Source: Geosiphon pyriformis (taxonomy: Eukaryota > Glomeromycota > Glomeromycetes > Archaeosporales > Geosiphonaceae). Taken from it: a stretch of 64,000 nucleotides of DNA. A program made the position numbers and the translations under genes. How positions within the stretch are numbered: the first letter of the stretch is position 1; each line of letters starts with the position of its first letter. The stretch lies in contig JAAOMT010000029.1 of assembly GCA_016748015.1 (NCBI GenBank), positions 236,896 to 300,895 of the forward strand, read 5' to 3'. Shown here piece after piece: positions 13,601-25,555 of this stretch. The notes under the pieces were generated by a model. That model did no database searches. It was not told the DNA's origin and worked only from the letters and a program-made list of their open reading frames with translations.

Positions 13601-13703
13601 AAAGTAGAAAAAAATTGATGATTGATTAATAAATAAACTAAAAATTTAATTAAATCAATCTAGAACAAGTTTTAAACCAAAATATTTATTTTATAAATAA
13701 ATG

Positions 13704-13704
<1 letters not shown>
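10649..13704. other. 3-kb spacer with possible gene relics
   Basis: The right flank of the arrestin gene (10649 to about 10850) is probably its 5' leader. From 11800 to 13160 base composition is less AT-rich and several short frames occur (11804-12031 plus, 12337-12585 plus, and a frame ending at about 13161 containing KHTDLMLQHNNWGEF), broken by stops. I recognise none of them. They may be remains of a decayed gene or mobile element. Confidence 0.35.
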
Positions 13705-13742
<38 letters not shown>

Positions 13743-13766
13743 AATAATAATAATAATAATAATATA

Positions 13767-13812
<46 letters not shown>
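13705..13812. repeat. (CAA)n-(TAA)n compound microsatellite
   Basis: About 12 CAA units run into about 24 TAA units, with one TATAA interruption near 13765. A reverse-strand open frame through it is only repeat translation (poly-Ile, poly-Tyr, poly-Cys). Confidence 0.97.
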
Positions 13813-14923
13813 TATAAATATTTTTAAAACAAATTTAATTTTTAATTTATAAATTAATACGATTGTTAATATTTCAATTAAAATATTATTCATTAAAAAA
13901 TTAGTATAAAAATTGTTAAAAATATTTATAATTATAATCAAAAATCAAAAATTATTTGATTTGACACATGATTACAATTTCAAAATTATATAAATACATT
14001 AATTGTAATTTATGTGATAATTATTCAAGATAAAATCTAATTATTTGAAATTAAATATTTTGAAATTCAATATAAATATTCTAATTTTTAAAAGTATCAA
14101 TAATTAGCTTCTTTTTTTTTGGAATTCAAGTTTTATGTTTAATTATATTAAGAAAATTTTTAATCATAATTTTATACTTCAGTTTTCATAATAATCAATA
14201 ATAGATTGGAACAATCCATGTAATATAACAATAAACATGTAATTAATAATCAGAAAAATAAATTTGATTAAAAGACACAAATCTGAATAGAGTTGGATGC
14301 GATCATGCACAGATATGATCCTTGAAAATATTTTTGATTTCTTCAAATATTTGTTTCATCCTAGGTCCAACAATTCGTAAAACCACATAATTAATTTTCT
14401 CTTGAGAGAGAAATTCGTTTTATAGATCAAAATATTGTGTAAATTGATTAGTTAATTTAATTTTTATTTATTTTAATCGGAAAAGAATATCGAGAGTAAA
14501 TACAAAAGAACAGAACAGAACGAGAACAAATTTTAAACGGATTATTGGAAAAAAAAGCGAAATTGCAAAAAGCCCGATTTTCGGATCTTTTTAAACGAGA
14601 AAAGTATAATGCTATTCGAAAATGTAAATTTTAAAAGGTTCGGAGTTTTTCTCAAGCTATGGAAGCTATAGAGAAGTTGAAAATGGGGAAATCGTTCCCA
14701 AACGGATAGGAAAAATAAATAGAAAATCTTAGAAAACTTGGCTTAATTTTTTTGCATAACATAGAATTTAGCAGTCTATAAATTAAAATATATATATATA
14801 ATACATTTTTAAAGAAATAGAACCAAAAGAATTTAGGCTACAATTATTTGTAATTTAAGTTTGATGTGAATCAAATTTCAATGAGAAAAGTGTATTTTAT
14901 AATTTCGCTATTAATCGATTGTA
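13813..14923. other. AT-rich spacer
   Basis: Very AT-rich, no open frame of interest and no RNA gene seen. The part next to 14924 is probably the 3' flank of the minus-strand poly-Asn gene. Confidence 0.4.
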
Positions 14924-15706
14924 CTAAATTGCCGATAGTTGGCTGAAACTCATCTCCATTGCTTCAAAATTTAAAATACTGGAATTGATGAGATTATTTG
15001 GATTTATTTCATTGAATTTTAAATCAGATTTGATCATTGCCGAAAATCCCCAATCGAATTTTGTTGTTAAAAAATCATTGTTAAATGGGCTACAATCAAA
15101 AACATGAGGAGCATGATTAACCAAGAGATAGGAAAAGTTTTGTGAAATAGCTTCGAGGGTATTTTGGTTGGTGATTGATTTAGGAAAATCATCAACGACA
15201 AAGGGAAAATGTGGTAAAGCATTTGTTGGTTCAAGGGCTTGTGCTGGAATATAAAGTTCTTCCTCATCCAATTCCATATCCAAGTCTGTGCGTGCATGTA
15301 AATCGTGTTCCATGTGGTCATGAGATTCGAGGTAGATGTTGATCAAAGATTCTTTTTCTTCTTCACCACTGTTTAATATACCATATCTTGTATCCGTGTC
15401 TTCGATAGGTGAAAAATTTTCCGCATTTGTTTCATTTTTTGAAAGAAATTCGCTTTCCGAGAAAATGGGAGCAGCATTACTGTAATCGCAGTCATTAACG
15501 GTATCCAATATAATTGTTGAAAATTCAATCATGTTGAAAGGTTTTTGATTTGAATTTTGAAAAGTATCCTTTTTCAACATTTCAAATTTCCATTCAGTAT
15601 TCAATAATTGATTGTCATCTTTAAGCAAAGACTCTTCATTATTATTATTATTATTATTGTTGTTGTTGTTGTTGTTATTAAAGCTTGGTGAATCGATGGC
15701 AATCAT
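14924..15706 (-). CDS. acidic poly-Asn protein of unknown function
   Basis: Uninterrupted 260-codon frame in DNA where chance frames of this length are unlikely. Residues 10-23 are a run of 14 Asn. The rest is rich in Asp, Glu, Asn, Ser and Phe, for example LDMELDEEELYIP near 142-154 and FSQLSAI at the C terminus. There is no signal peptide, membrane helix or recognised fold. An acidic, hydrophobic-spotted composition would suit a transcriptional activation region, but this is speculation. It could also be one exon of a longer gene; no good neighbour exon was found. Confidence 0.6.
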   Translation of the reverse strand: MIAIDSPSFNNNNNNNNNNNNNNEESLLKDDNQLLNTEWKFEMLKKDTFQNSNQKPFNMIEFSTIILDTVNDCDYSNAAPIFSESEFLSKNETNAENFSPIEDTDTRYGILNSGEEEKESLINIYLESHDHMEHDLHARTDLDMELDEEELYIPAQALEPTNALPHFPFVVDDFPKSITNQNTLEAISQNFSYLLVNHAPHVFDCSPFNNDFLTTKFDWGFSAMIKSDLKFNEINPNNLINSSILNFEAMEMSFSQLSAI

Positions 15707-18700
15707 TTTAAAAAATTTTCTTGTTTAATAGTTATTATTGACAATATCTTTTGAGCGTTGAACAATGTATAAAAGAAATATATATTTCTTTTGAAAAAGA
15801 TTAGATGAAGGTGAATATCTTTGAAAGGAATTCTCTTTTAAAAGTCAATATCGTGAAATCTTTTTTACTTTTCAAAATCTTGAAAAAAGTTCTTTATATA
15901 TTTTTTTATTTGGTGATCAGAGGATGTGACGAAACATGCAGAATTGAAATTAATCATCAAGCCACATCTTGTTTATTAAGCCCAGCTTTTCGGTATTTCA
16001 ATGTAATTTTTGGCGATGTTACTCAAGAGTTACTAATTTTAGAAATAAAGAGTTTACTATGCTGATTATAAACCTTCGGGAAACCGGATAAATTTTCCGC
16101 TTATTTTTTAATCAAATCAGGCATTAAATCAATATCAATAACAGGGAAATCAGAAACTATTTTTAGCTTAGCGAATCACTCCTTTCTTTTGATCAAATTA
16201 TTTTTAGCGTGGAGAGGCTGTTTAACAAACTCGCGGATTATATAAAGTTTCGAAATTTTATTATTATTAAGCTTTTAGTAGGTGAAATAGAACTTGAATT
16301 CCATGAATATTTGTAAGGTAAAAACTCTAGCCCAGCAGGATAATTGAACGTGGTTTTTGATGCTTTTCAGTTATAGCTTGTGAGAATTGTTGAATTAGTA
16401 AAATTGATTTGGATTTTTTAAATTTTAATGTTGATTCGTGATGGCCCAGAAGAGTTAAGAATCTTTTTAGATATCCTTTTTTAATAAATATATACATATA
16501 AAAGATTCATCAACAAATATATATGTGATTTGATAGATCTTTCTCTTTCTTTAATTTGAAAATTTTCTTGCTTGTTCAAACTGTGCACCCACCAATATTG
16601 AAGATTACCTTTTTCAAATTAATGAAAAATATTTTCATACGTTCATAAGCAAATATTTCTTAAAGTCATTTTTACCTATTATTTTTTGTAAAGAAAAAAC
16701 TCTACAGAATTAACAATATGTCTAATGCATTAACTTGAATGGAAAATATGTACAATTTACAGTAATAAATTGTTTGCAGAAATAAATATTGAAAAGGTAA
16801 TTAGTCTAATGCATCTTTTTTTCAAAACTATAAGCATTTCAAAAATTATGATGATTTATTTACAATTTAAAAAATTTTTTGTCATAATATAAATTTTTAT
16901 GAGTATTTTTAGAAGACACGTTTATGAAACAGATGCGTTTTAAAACAAACAAAAAAAATGTCGAAAATTACAATTATTTTTAAATGAGGTTCAAGAAAAA
17001 CAGAGAAGTGCGTTCTGCAAATAAATTTTCTAAGGCAGTAATATGTATCAAAGAAAAACTGATCATTAAAAAAAAAGCAAAAAATTTTTGTATTGAACTA
17101 AACCAGTTAAGACTGTAAATAAAAAAAGATAAGTTGTTTAAAGCTATTTTAAATCTCGAAAGATCAACCAACCACTCGAATAAGCTTTATTTTAATAGAA
17201 TGTTTAAAAATGTAACATTTCTTAAGCAAACCTTGGCATGATCACTTCCAGAAACTGTTGAATTGAAATATTAAAGGCCCAGTCATATAGTAGATTTATC
17301 AAAACAAGTCATTTAATTTTCATGTTTTAATTTTTACTTATTAAATCTTTTTTTAGAAATCATCTCTATTGTTTGTATATACATATAGTTATACCTTGTT
17401 ACATGATTAAACAAACAGTCATGAAATGGGTTATCTTCTATACGATGTGACAAACAAAAAACTGTCTGGATAGCTATAAAGACATTTTTGTAGTGTAAAG
17501 TTCAAAAAATGGAACCAAATCTATTTCTTTGTTTTCGGGTTTAAAGCAAACTAACCTCTTTATCGGCAATAACCAATCAACAATATAAAACCAAATGTTG
17601 TCATTGCTAAAAAATTTAAAATAATCCAATTTGTCCATTTTTTAAATTGAAATTTTTAATAAAAAACCTGATACTCTCCGAATTATTCCTTTTAAAAAAA
17701 AAAGCTTGGACATTTATAAGGAGCATATGAATGAAGTTCTGATGTTATTTTATTTTAAAAATACTTTTTTAGAAATTTGGAAACGAGATCTTTTCTATTT
17801 GTAACCTTGTTAAGATTTTTTCCTTTCACAAATTCGTCATTCCCAGCTCGTGGTGACAAGAGTAACTTTTATAGACATTTTTTCTATAAATTTCTAAAGA
17901 TCTGGCTGATGAAAAGTTTTGTACGACAATTTCATTAAATAATGTTTTATCCAATATCCAGGTTCCAAAATGAATTTGGAATTTTTTTTTAATTTAAAAT
18001 TTTTCCTTTGCTATAGTTAACTAAATATTCTGAATTTAAATGATTTGTTTTCAAGATTAAAATAACCAAAGTGACAACTAGTATATATCAATGATTCAGG
18101 ATAACATCTTCCACAATAAAATTCAAAAAGAAGTTTTTGACAAGTTTTCTATTTATTCATGAAAATATAACAAAAAAATTTTGATTTAGAAAAATATCTT
18201 TGAATTAATCACAAATTTTTTAACTTTTATATATTACCCAAGTATTATGCATAAAAAGGTTACCAAGCTGGCAAACTTCTTTCTCTATATAAAAATTGCA
18301 GCATTATGTGTAAGCATTGGTATTATCAAGTATTTAGCCCAAATATTGACAAGAATTCTCTTTAAAAATTGCCTCAATTTAATTCAAGCTCTATTAAATA
18401 TCCATTTGTTTGTTTGTTTATTTGTTCTTGATAAACTTGAAATATTTAAGATTTTGAAAAATAATCTGTATTTTGGAATAAGTAAATATTGAATTTTGTC
18501 TAAATGCTTCAAAACTTTGAAATCAAATTTCATCAAGTATTTTTTGTAAAAGCAGATATTTTGCCCAATTTTTAACATATAATTTATTCTTTTTCCTTTA
18601 AAAAAGGAACTTATTAAGGCAAAAGGAGAAATTGAGAAAGGAAATGGAAAGATTAGACAAGTTATTAAAAAAAGCAAAAAGAATGAATAGAATAAGATAT

Positions 18701-19677
18701 AGATTTTGCTCACCAAGGAAAAGAATATTACAAAAGCATGGCTCGACGCACATGTTATGTTTTCAATTTTGAAAAATTTTTTTTTCGAAATCTTGTGAAC
18801 CAAGTAAAGCAATTGAAAAATTTTATAAAGCATAGAAAACAGATGAGAAAATTTTCCAATTATATAAATTATTCTTAATATATCACAAATTTACTAAATG
18901 TATTTAACTTTCGAAAATCTTTTATGATAAAGTGATTAACATTTTAATAAATAAAGAAAGAGTTAATTTAAATATCTAAACCTTACAAGGAACTTTTAGT
19001 AAAATATTTTTAAACTTTCTTTTTAAGGGATCATGAAAAGATTCAGCTCAAAAAAATTTTTATATCATAAGCCAATTTAAACCTATTTTTGACAATTTGT
19101 AATTATTCCAATAGTCCCAAAAAGGATTGACTTTAAGAAGAGAGCTATCTCCTTGTTTTTCGGCTCGAATCGCCTTGTTGAATTAACATAAACTTTGTAC
19201 CCATTCAGCAACCAAATTTTCAGCTTTTCTTTTTTGTCTTTCTCATATTTTTTGTGCCACCAGTGTCTTTACCTTATCTAACGTTAAAACGCCTCTTTGT
19301 AAACAACTTTTTTTAATTACACCAGCTTTTTATACATAGAAGAGCTGTGCAGAATTTTTGTATTAAACAAAACACGAGTACATTTATCATTGGTGAGATC
19401 ATAACTTAATTTATGAAAGAATGAGATCATTTTATGTTTATATTTAGATTACTTAGCCTTTTATTAACCTAAAAAGGTTTAGATTTTTGTAGTAGCATAC
19501 ATATTTATTAAAATTATTTTTGACAGCTTTTTTTAAATTTCTCGCTGAGCTTTTCACATATTTAAGTTTAGGCTTTTCGAACTTTTTTTAATCTTAACCT
19601 CCTCCCTTTTATCGATTATTAGAATACACAAATATTTTTATCAAAAAACTTTTCAAAATTTAACACTTAATAAAATC
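15707..19677. other. 4-kb spacer without a convincing gene
   Basis: Short frames at 15805-16065 plus, 16980-17171 minus, 18247-18492 plus and 18384-18833 minus are dominated by Phe, Ile, Leu, Lys and Asn, as expected of translated AT-rich DNA, and two of them overlap antisense. No domain or splice partner was seen. The last few hundred bases are the upstream region of the SRA1-domain gene. Confidence 0.4.
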
Positions 19678-20509
19678 ATGGCCACGACAGATATTGATTC
19701 AAAACCTATTCCACCAGTTGATTTTCGCAACGCAATTATAACGCAACATTGGAATGATCCACCCCAAACAGTAGGTTCCTCATGAAAAATTTCCTTCTCT
19801 ATAATATTTAAAAGGTTTTATATCGTGAAAAACTTTTTTATTAAAAAAAAAATGGATCAGTTTTTTCCAATGGTTATTTCAAACTTAACCTATCCGAATT
19901 CGTTTGATTCAAATAGATATTTCATAAACTAATTGATCACCATGAAAAATTATCTTCGGATGAAATCGTTCAAAAGTTAGGAAACATCTTGGAAGCTTGT
20001 AAGCAAGGGTTAAAAAATGTAAAATTTCATCTCTATTTAAATTTTGAAAGAATTTGAATTAAATTCATCAAATTTTATATCCTAACTTGAATCTATCTTT
20101 TCAGACATCTGACAAAAAAATTATTTCTGACACAGAGAAACGTGTTAAAACTTTGTTTGAACGATTAACCAACAATAATCTATCGGAAAGTATTCTTTAC
20201 CAACTGGGAAAAATTTGTATTTGTATGTATGAAACTTTTTTTTTTTTAAATTTTAATCTTTTATATGACCAAAGCTAGTTTCAATATTAGTGAACGGAAT
20301 TTTTGTTTTCAATTAAAGGCCTCTCAATAAATAAGCTATTAAAACTGAATATTAATTTTTTAGATCTCGACGAAAAAGATTTTACAAACGCCTTTATAAC
20401 CCATAGTAATTTGATGAAAAGAAATTTTGATAGTGAAGGAAAATGGCTGGTGGGTGTTCGACGATTAATAGATCTTTATCAGAAAAAAATTTCAGACTCT
20501 AACCAATAA
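19678..20509 (+). CDS. SRA1/Sec31-like domain protein
   Basis: Four exons, 19678-19770, 19917-20018, 20105-20222 and 20319-20509, joined in phase give 167 residues. The N terminus carries HWNDPPQT, the short Trp-Asn-Asp-Pro-Pro box found ahead of SRA1 domains. The rest is a helical bundle ending in KWLVGVRRLIDLYQKK, which matches the WMVGVKRLI signature at the end of the steroid receptor RNA activator protein (SRA1) family, also present as the C-terminal domain of the COPII coat protein Sec31. At this length it is a stand-alone SRA1-type protein and not Sec31 itself. Its role in fungi is not established. The gene is easy to miss, as no exon exceeds 64 codons. Confidence 0.85.
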
Positions 20510-21230
20510 CAGTGGCAAAGTTTTACAAAAAAATTAAAAATACAAAAGATTAGGCTTCAACAATCAAAGATCAAAATTATTTGACGGATATTGAGAAATG
20601 CAGGCTAGCCTAAATTTTTTTATTAAAAAACTGAATTCATTGATAGTGAGAAAGTGTTTTCAAAAAGCGTGAGAACGGGGACGTTCTAAAACTCATTTTA
20701 ACGATATAATAGGCAGCTTTCAAAGAAACCAAGATTTTCCTTTCCAAAATTTTTTCTGTTGCAATTTGGACCAAAACTAGATGTAACCTAAGCTCATGAC
20801 TAAATGGCAAAAACCTATTTTTCCGTACTCTTTGTAGATTTAATCTGTTCCCATGGTGTGTGTCAGTATTTTCCTCAATTGATGCCCCCATTGTGTTGAA
20901 AGATAAGTCAACTAATTTTTCTTTGTTTCCCAAACTTACATAATCTATTTAATTTATAATCAAATGGAGAAAGATAAGTGATAAAAAAAATTACAATTTG
21001 AAAATCTGCTTTCGTTGATCCGATAAAAAAGTACCCAACTGTAATCATTTGAGTAAGTATTTTAGACAAAAGCCTTGTATAAATTTAGTCGAATGTTTTT
21101 TCTTGACCCGTTAGAAACCTGAAAACCCATTAAACCGTTTATCAGGGAGATTTTTTAAATAAATCGAACTTTTGGTGGATGTAAAGCCTTTTTGAAATAT
21201 GTAAAAAAAATTTAAATTTTATATAATAAA

Positions 21231-21268
<38 letters not shown>

Positions 21269-21269
21269 G
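20510..21269. other. spacer ending in a poly-T run
   Basis: No gene supported. A 98-codon minus-strand frame at 20637-20933 has no recognisable motif. The stretch ends in a T run at about 21232-21262, directly upstream of lipase-like gene 1. Confidence 0.4.
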
Positions 21270-22588
21270 ATGAGCATTTTTTTCATTCAAAAAATCAACT
21301 TTAAAAGGAAAATTTTGTTTAATTCACCATTTCTTTTAATTAGCATTTGCTTTTTCATTTTAAGATTCTTACATAACGGGATTCAAGATAATATCGAAAA
21401 TTACATTGGTATCAAACCATTTGTTACGAATGAGTCAAAAATTTTCATAAAAAATGTCACGAAAACAATAAATCAACTCTATAACATGAACAATAATAAA
21501 AAGAAAAAACGAAAGCCAGATCATTTTGACCGAACCAATTTTCGACGAAAAGTGGAGAATCTTGATTTACTATACAAATTTGCAAAGTTTGCTTCTTATT
21601 CCAAAAGAGCTTCTTGCTTGATTGGTCATGAGAACAGAATGGCTGAAGGGATATATGGTAAGAAAAAAAATTTTAGAGAGTAAAACCTAAATTTTTAATG
21701 TTACTTATGCCATTATTTTTTGATTTTGGTTATCTACATTCATTTAAAAAAAAGCTTTTGCAGAATCACATGATCAAGAAGTCACAATAGCGATAAAAGG
21801 AACCAAATATGATTTTCAGAAATGGATGAACCGAAAAAATGTCTTAATTGAATATCCCGGAAATTTTGATCATGTTAAACCTCGAGTTGACCTTACATTT
21901 TATGACGATTACGTGAAATCAAGACACAATTTGATAGAACTAGTAAAAACTGAGTTATCGCGACACATAAAATCTTTTCCTCGCATTTCATTGGTTGGTC
22001 ACGGCTTAGGGGGTGGTAAGGAATTTTTATTTTCAATTATCGTCATTTTTTACTAAACTTCTCTTGAAATTTAAAATTATTCTTTTTTGGATCTAGTATA
22101 TGCAATATTTTTAGCTCTCGAATTACAAGAATCGAAAATCATGAATCCCTTAAATGTTTTTACTTTTGGTCAGCCGAGAATTGGAGATGTTGCCTTTGCC
22201 GATTATGTCAATAAAAAATTATTCATTTTTCGTATAACACTGGAAGGTGACTACGTTCCAGTGATTCCATTTCGAACAGATCCAGGACGAGGATATTTAC
22301 ATCATCGAAACGAATTTTTTATAGACGTACCTTGTGACTGTAATCAGGAATCTGTTGTTTACGAGTGTAGAGGTTTTAAAAATCCTGAATATGGATATTT
22401 TGATGAACCACCAGTATGTATTTTCAATGTATTTTTTTATTTTTTTGCGAAAATGGAATATGTTATATAAAATTCCTGTTTTTCTTTAGTATTGCATCAA
22501 TGCTTGTGAATTAAATGTGGATCAACGAATAAAGATTCATAATGGTCCTTATTTTGGTCAAATGATGGGACAATGCCAGGATGATTAA
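21270..22588 (+). CDS. membrane-anchored class-3 lipase-like protein 1, nucleophile Ser replaced by Gly
   Basis: Exons 21270-21657, 21764-22015, 22097-22413 and 22490-22588 give 351 residues. A hydrophobic helix at about 15-33 after a basic start suggests a type II anchor or signal; a basic KKKKRK stalk follows. The lipase_3 fold is shown by VTIAIKGTK (oxyanion-hole region), the nucleophile elbow, TFGQPRIGDVAFADYV, the acid strand LEGDYVPVIP, the histidine region GYLHHRNEFF and the C-terminal NGPYFGQMMGQC. The elbow reads SLVGHGLGG where active lipases have GHSLGG, so the catalytic serine is absent while the Asp and His positions are kept. Intron 2 falls just after the elbow, as in the two paralogues further right. 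A catalytically dead lipase is the simplest reading. Confidence 0.9.
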
Positions 22589-24340
22589 AAAAGCAAAGGA
22601 AATTTTTTGATCCGAACAAAATTTTGAACACTTTCATTGATATCGAAATGGAAAAGCAATCAAAAAAGCCTTTTAAATACAAATTTTTCTATTAAAGGAG
22701 GAATTCGAAGAGAGGATGTAATTATATCAAGTTTTAAAATTTTAAAAATGCTCAAGTATATATTAAGGATTGAATTTGATTGGGACTTTTCATATCTAGA
22801 AATTAAAAAAAATGGGAATTGCTTAGCACTTGAGTATTTTATAATACTTTTGTGATCCTCCTTAACTGAAATGTATCTATTTAATATTGATAGTATGGGA
22901 GAAGTTGAAAATGAAATTTCATGTAAAAAAATTTACAACAAACCAACCAATTATTTGGTTTTAGTATAATGGCAAATGACATGAGTATTAATGTCAATCA
23001 GAAAAGATTAATTAAGAGAATGCATATGAATTTTACAAAATATAATTATTTTTATTCATTGAACATTCATGAAAATGATAATATATAGTTAGATTGGATC
23101 TGGGTTGGTTGGAAGGATTTTTTTGAAAATTATAATTCATTGTTAAACCATTTTGATTATTAAATATTTTGATTTATGATTTAGTTAAAATTCTTTAATC
23201 CAAATATTTTTAACATTATTATGCTTATTTATTGCCACTTAAAAACACTATCTCGAATACATTTTTCAAAATACTCATCCTTACAGAGTTTCATATCGCA
23301 AGACATAGTGGAAGATATTGACCTCATGTGCTGGGACCAATCAAACCGATATTTGCGAGAATTAAGAAAAAGAGGTGTCAGGATAAGCTAAATCTGTAAT
23401 GAGTGGTTTAAAATAAGTCAACAATTATTATCAATCCGAATATGTGAATATGTAATAACAAATGTATGGGTAAATGCTCGTTTTCCATTAAAAAATTTTT
23501 TCGGGAGTTTCTCATTTTCTATCTTGTTTGTTTGTATAGACTCACTGAAATAGTGATGTAAATGCTGTTCGAAATATAATGGAATATCTTTCCGTCTATG
23601 AACTCTGGTGGTGAACTGGCACCAATACCATTTTCGGAACATTAGTCTTCTTTTGAAAATCCCATCATTTGCTTCTGATAAACATATTAAATTACATTAT
23701 TATTTAGATATTCATTAAGTTATTTTCAATAATATTTATCCTTTTATTTATTGATTTTATACAAAAAGATTATTTAATTATGTTTTTATTGGGAAATACA
23801 TTTTTATTTTTATTTTAATGTTTAAATTTTATAAATTTCAGTTGATTTCTATTATTTCTTTACAAATTTACATAATAAAATAAAAATTTAGCTGTAAATA
23901 TAACTTCTTTTTTTTTTAAAAAAAAAAATTACGACATATTATTATTTGTAAAGTAATATTAATTTTTTGCTTATTTACAAAATTGTAAATAAAATGGTTT
24001 TTTTTTTAATTATATTGACATAAAATTTTTTATCTTATTTTTAACAAAAAATAATATCTCATAAGTTTTAAATTTAAATTTATATTTTTACAAAAACTTT
24101 TTAAAAATAACTTAATAAAAGAAGAATAAAAATGTACTTTAAAATAAATAAAATCCAAATCACAAAGTTAATTATTTAATTTTTAACTTAAACAATAACT
24201 CTTTCTTATTAAGGATCAAATCAGTTTTTTTAATTTATTATGATGTTCGATCATCAGATAAGTATTCTATCATTAAAATGATCACTGAATCAATTCTTTT
24301 TTTTTTTTGTAAAAAAAGACCGTTATTTTTAATTCCTAAT
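22589..24340. other. AT-rich spacer between lipase-like gene 1 and COQ4
   Basis: Short frames at 22637-22855 plus and 23418-23642 minus show no motif. The part 23700-24250 is more than four-fifths A and T by eye and carries long A/T runs. No RNA gene seen. Confidence 0.4.
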
Positions 24341-25426
24341 ATGTTCAGGAAATTACCATTGTTATCAAGAAATTTTGCGATTCGCCATGATGCTTTAGGG
24401 TCCTTTCGATTTCAGTATCATCCAAAAATGACATCAAGCCTGGGTCCTATGCTTGGTACTTGCAGTTTTATTTGGATTTCTAGGAATTTATAACAGCTAA
24501 ATTCACAATCTCAAAAATATTTTGAGGAAACCCAAAATTCTCAAGCCATGACGCAAAAACTAATACCCTACATGATGAATCTTTGAATCAGAATTCTAAG
24601 GAATCAGTAATTTCAAGCTTTCAACGAACTCTCTTGGGACTTAGTTCAGCAATTACTGGATTCATTGATCCCACTCGACAAGGTAAGAATTTAAGATATA
24701 AATTTCAAAACTTTTTTCAATTTTGGTATGCTATAATTTTCTATATTTTGCAGATATGATTGCAACACTAGGTGAGACAACTGGCCAAATTTTCTTGGCA
24801 CGCCTTCGAGATATGATGCTCCTTGATACAACTGGGCGTCGTATTTTACGTGAACAACCGGTAGTCAATTCTTCCACAATTAACATTGTGAAATTGAGAC
24901 AGTACCCTCAGGGAACTTTCGGTAAGAAATATGTTGAGTTTTTGGATTCCTATAAGGTATCGCCCGATAGCCGAGTGAAAGTAAGAGCCCTCAAAATTGA
25001 TATCAATTCATGAAAAGTTTTATCATTCATAATCACATTGCTGATATTGCATTTCAATACTACTCAAAGGTTCAATACATCCAAGATCAAGAATTAGCCT
25101 ATGTGATGCAACGTTTCCGTGAATCCCATGACTTTTTCCACGCCTTAACAAATCTGTCCATAACTGTTGAAAGTGAAATTGCTTTGAAATGGTTCGAGTT
25201 AGCCCAGACTGGACTACCCGTTTCTTTGCTGAGCTCACTAGTTGGACCGTTGAGATTAACTTCGGCAGAACGTGCACGATTATTTAGTGTTTATGTTCCT
25301 TGGGCCATACAATGCGGCTCTGCAAGTAAATTCTTGATGAATGTGTATTTTGAAGAGTGGTTTGAAAAAGATTTAGAATCCATGAGACGAGAATTGGGAA
25401 TTTATTTGCCAGACTTGGGAGCATAA
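24341..25426 (+). CDS. COQ4: COQ4, ubiquinone biosynthesis protein
   Basis: Exons 24341-24455, 24527-24682, 24754-24980 and 25070-25426 give 284 residues, close to fungal Coq4. Coq4 is a peripheral protein of the mitochondrial inner membrane on the matrix side and belongs to the CoQ synthome. Recent work on the family links it to oxidative decarboxylation of the quinone ring. Seen here: a basic Ser/Leu/Arg-rich start (MFRKLPLLSRNFA) as expected of a mitochondrial presequence, MIATLGETTG, TTGRRILREQP, ELAYVMQRFRESHDFFH and VGPLRL. The metal-binding HDxxH-x11-E motif is complete at H186, D187, H190 and E202. Exons 3 and 4 are firm; the acceptor of exon 2 (after TTTGAG at 24526) is my choice to avoid an in-frame stop. 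The gene is tail-to-tail with the methyltransferase at 25556, with 129 bases between. Confidence 0.93.
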
Positions 25427-25555
25427 TTTTTGTGTGATTTACAAAGATATATTTAATTATGAGGAAAAGCTTGTTCTAGGAATATATGATTGGTAAATTA
25501 AAAAAGTAATGCCAAGATACCCCCCTAAATACTCGACCAATACTCTGTTCAGTAG

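Noticed and set aside
13672-13941. 89-codon minus-strand frame
   Set aside because: Translation of CAA/TAA repeats; runs of Ile, Tyr and Cys only.
18384-18833. 149-codon minus-strand frame rich in Phe, Ile, Leu and Lys
   Set aside because: Composition typical of translated AT-rich DNA, no start context or motif, overlaps another frame.
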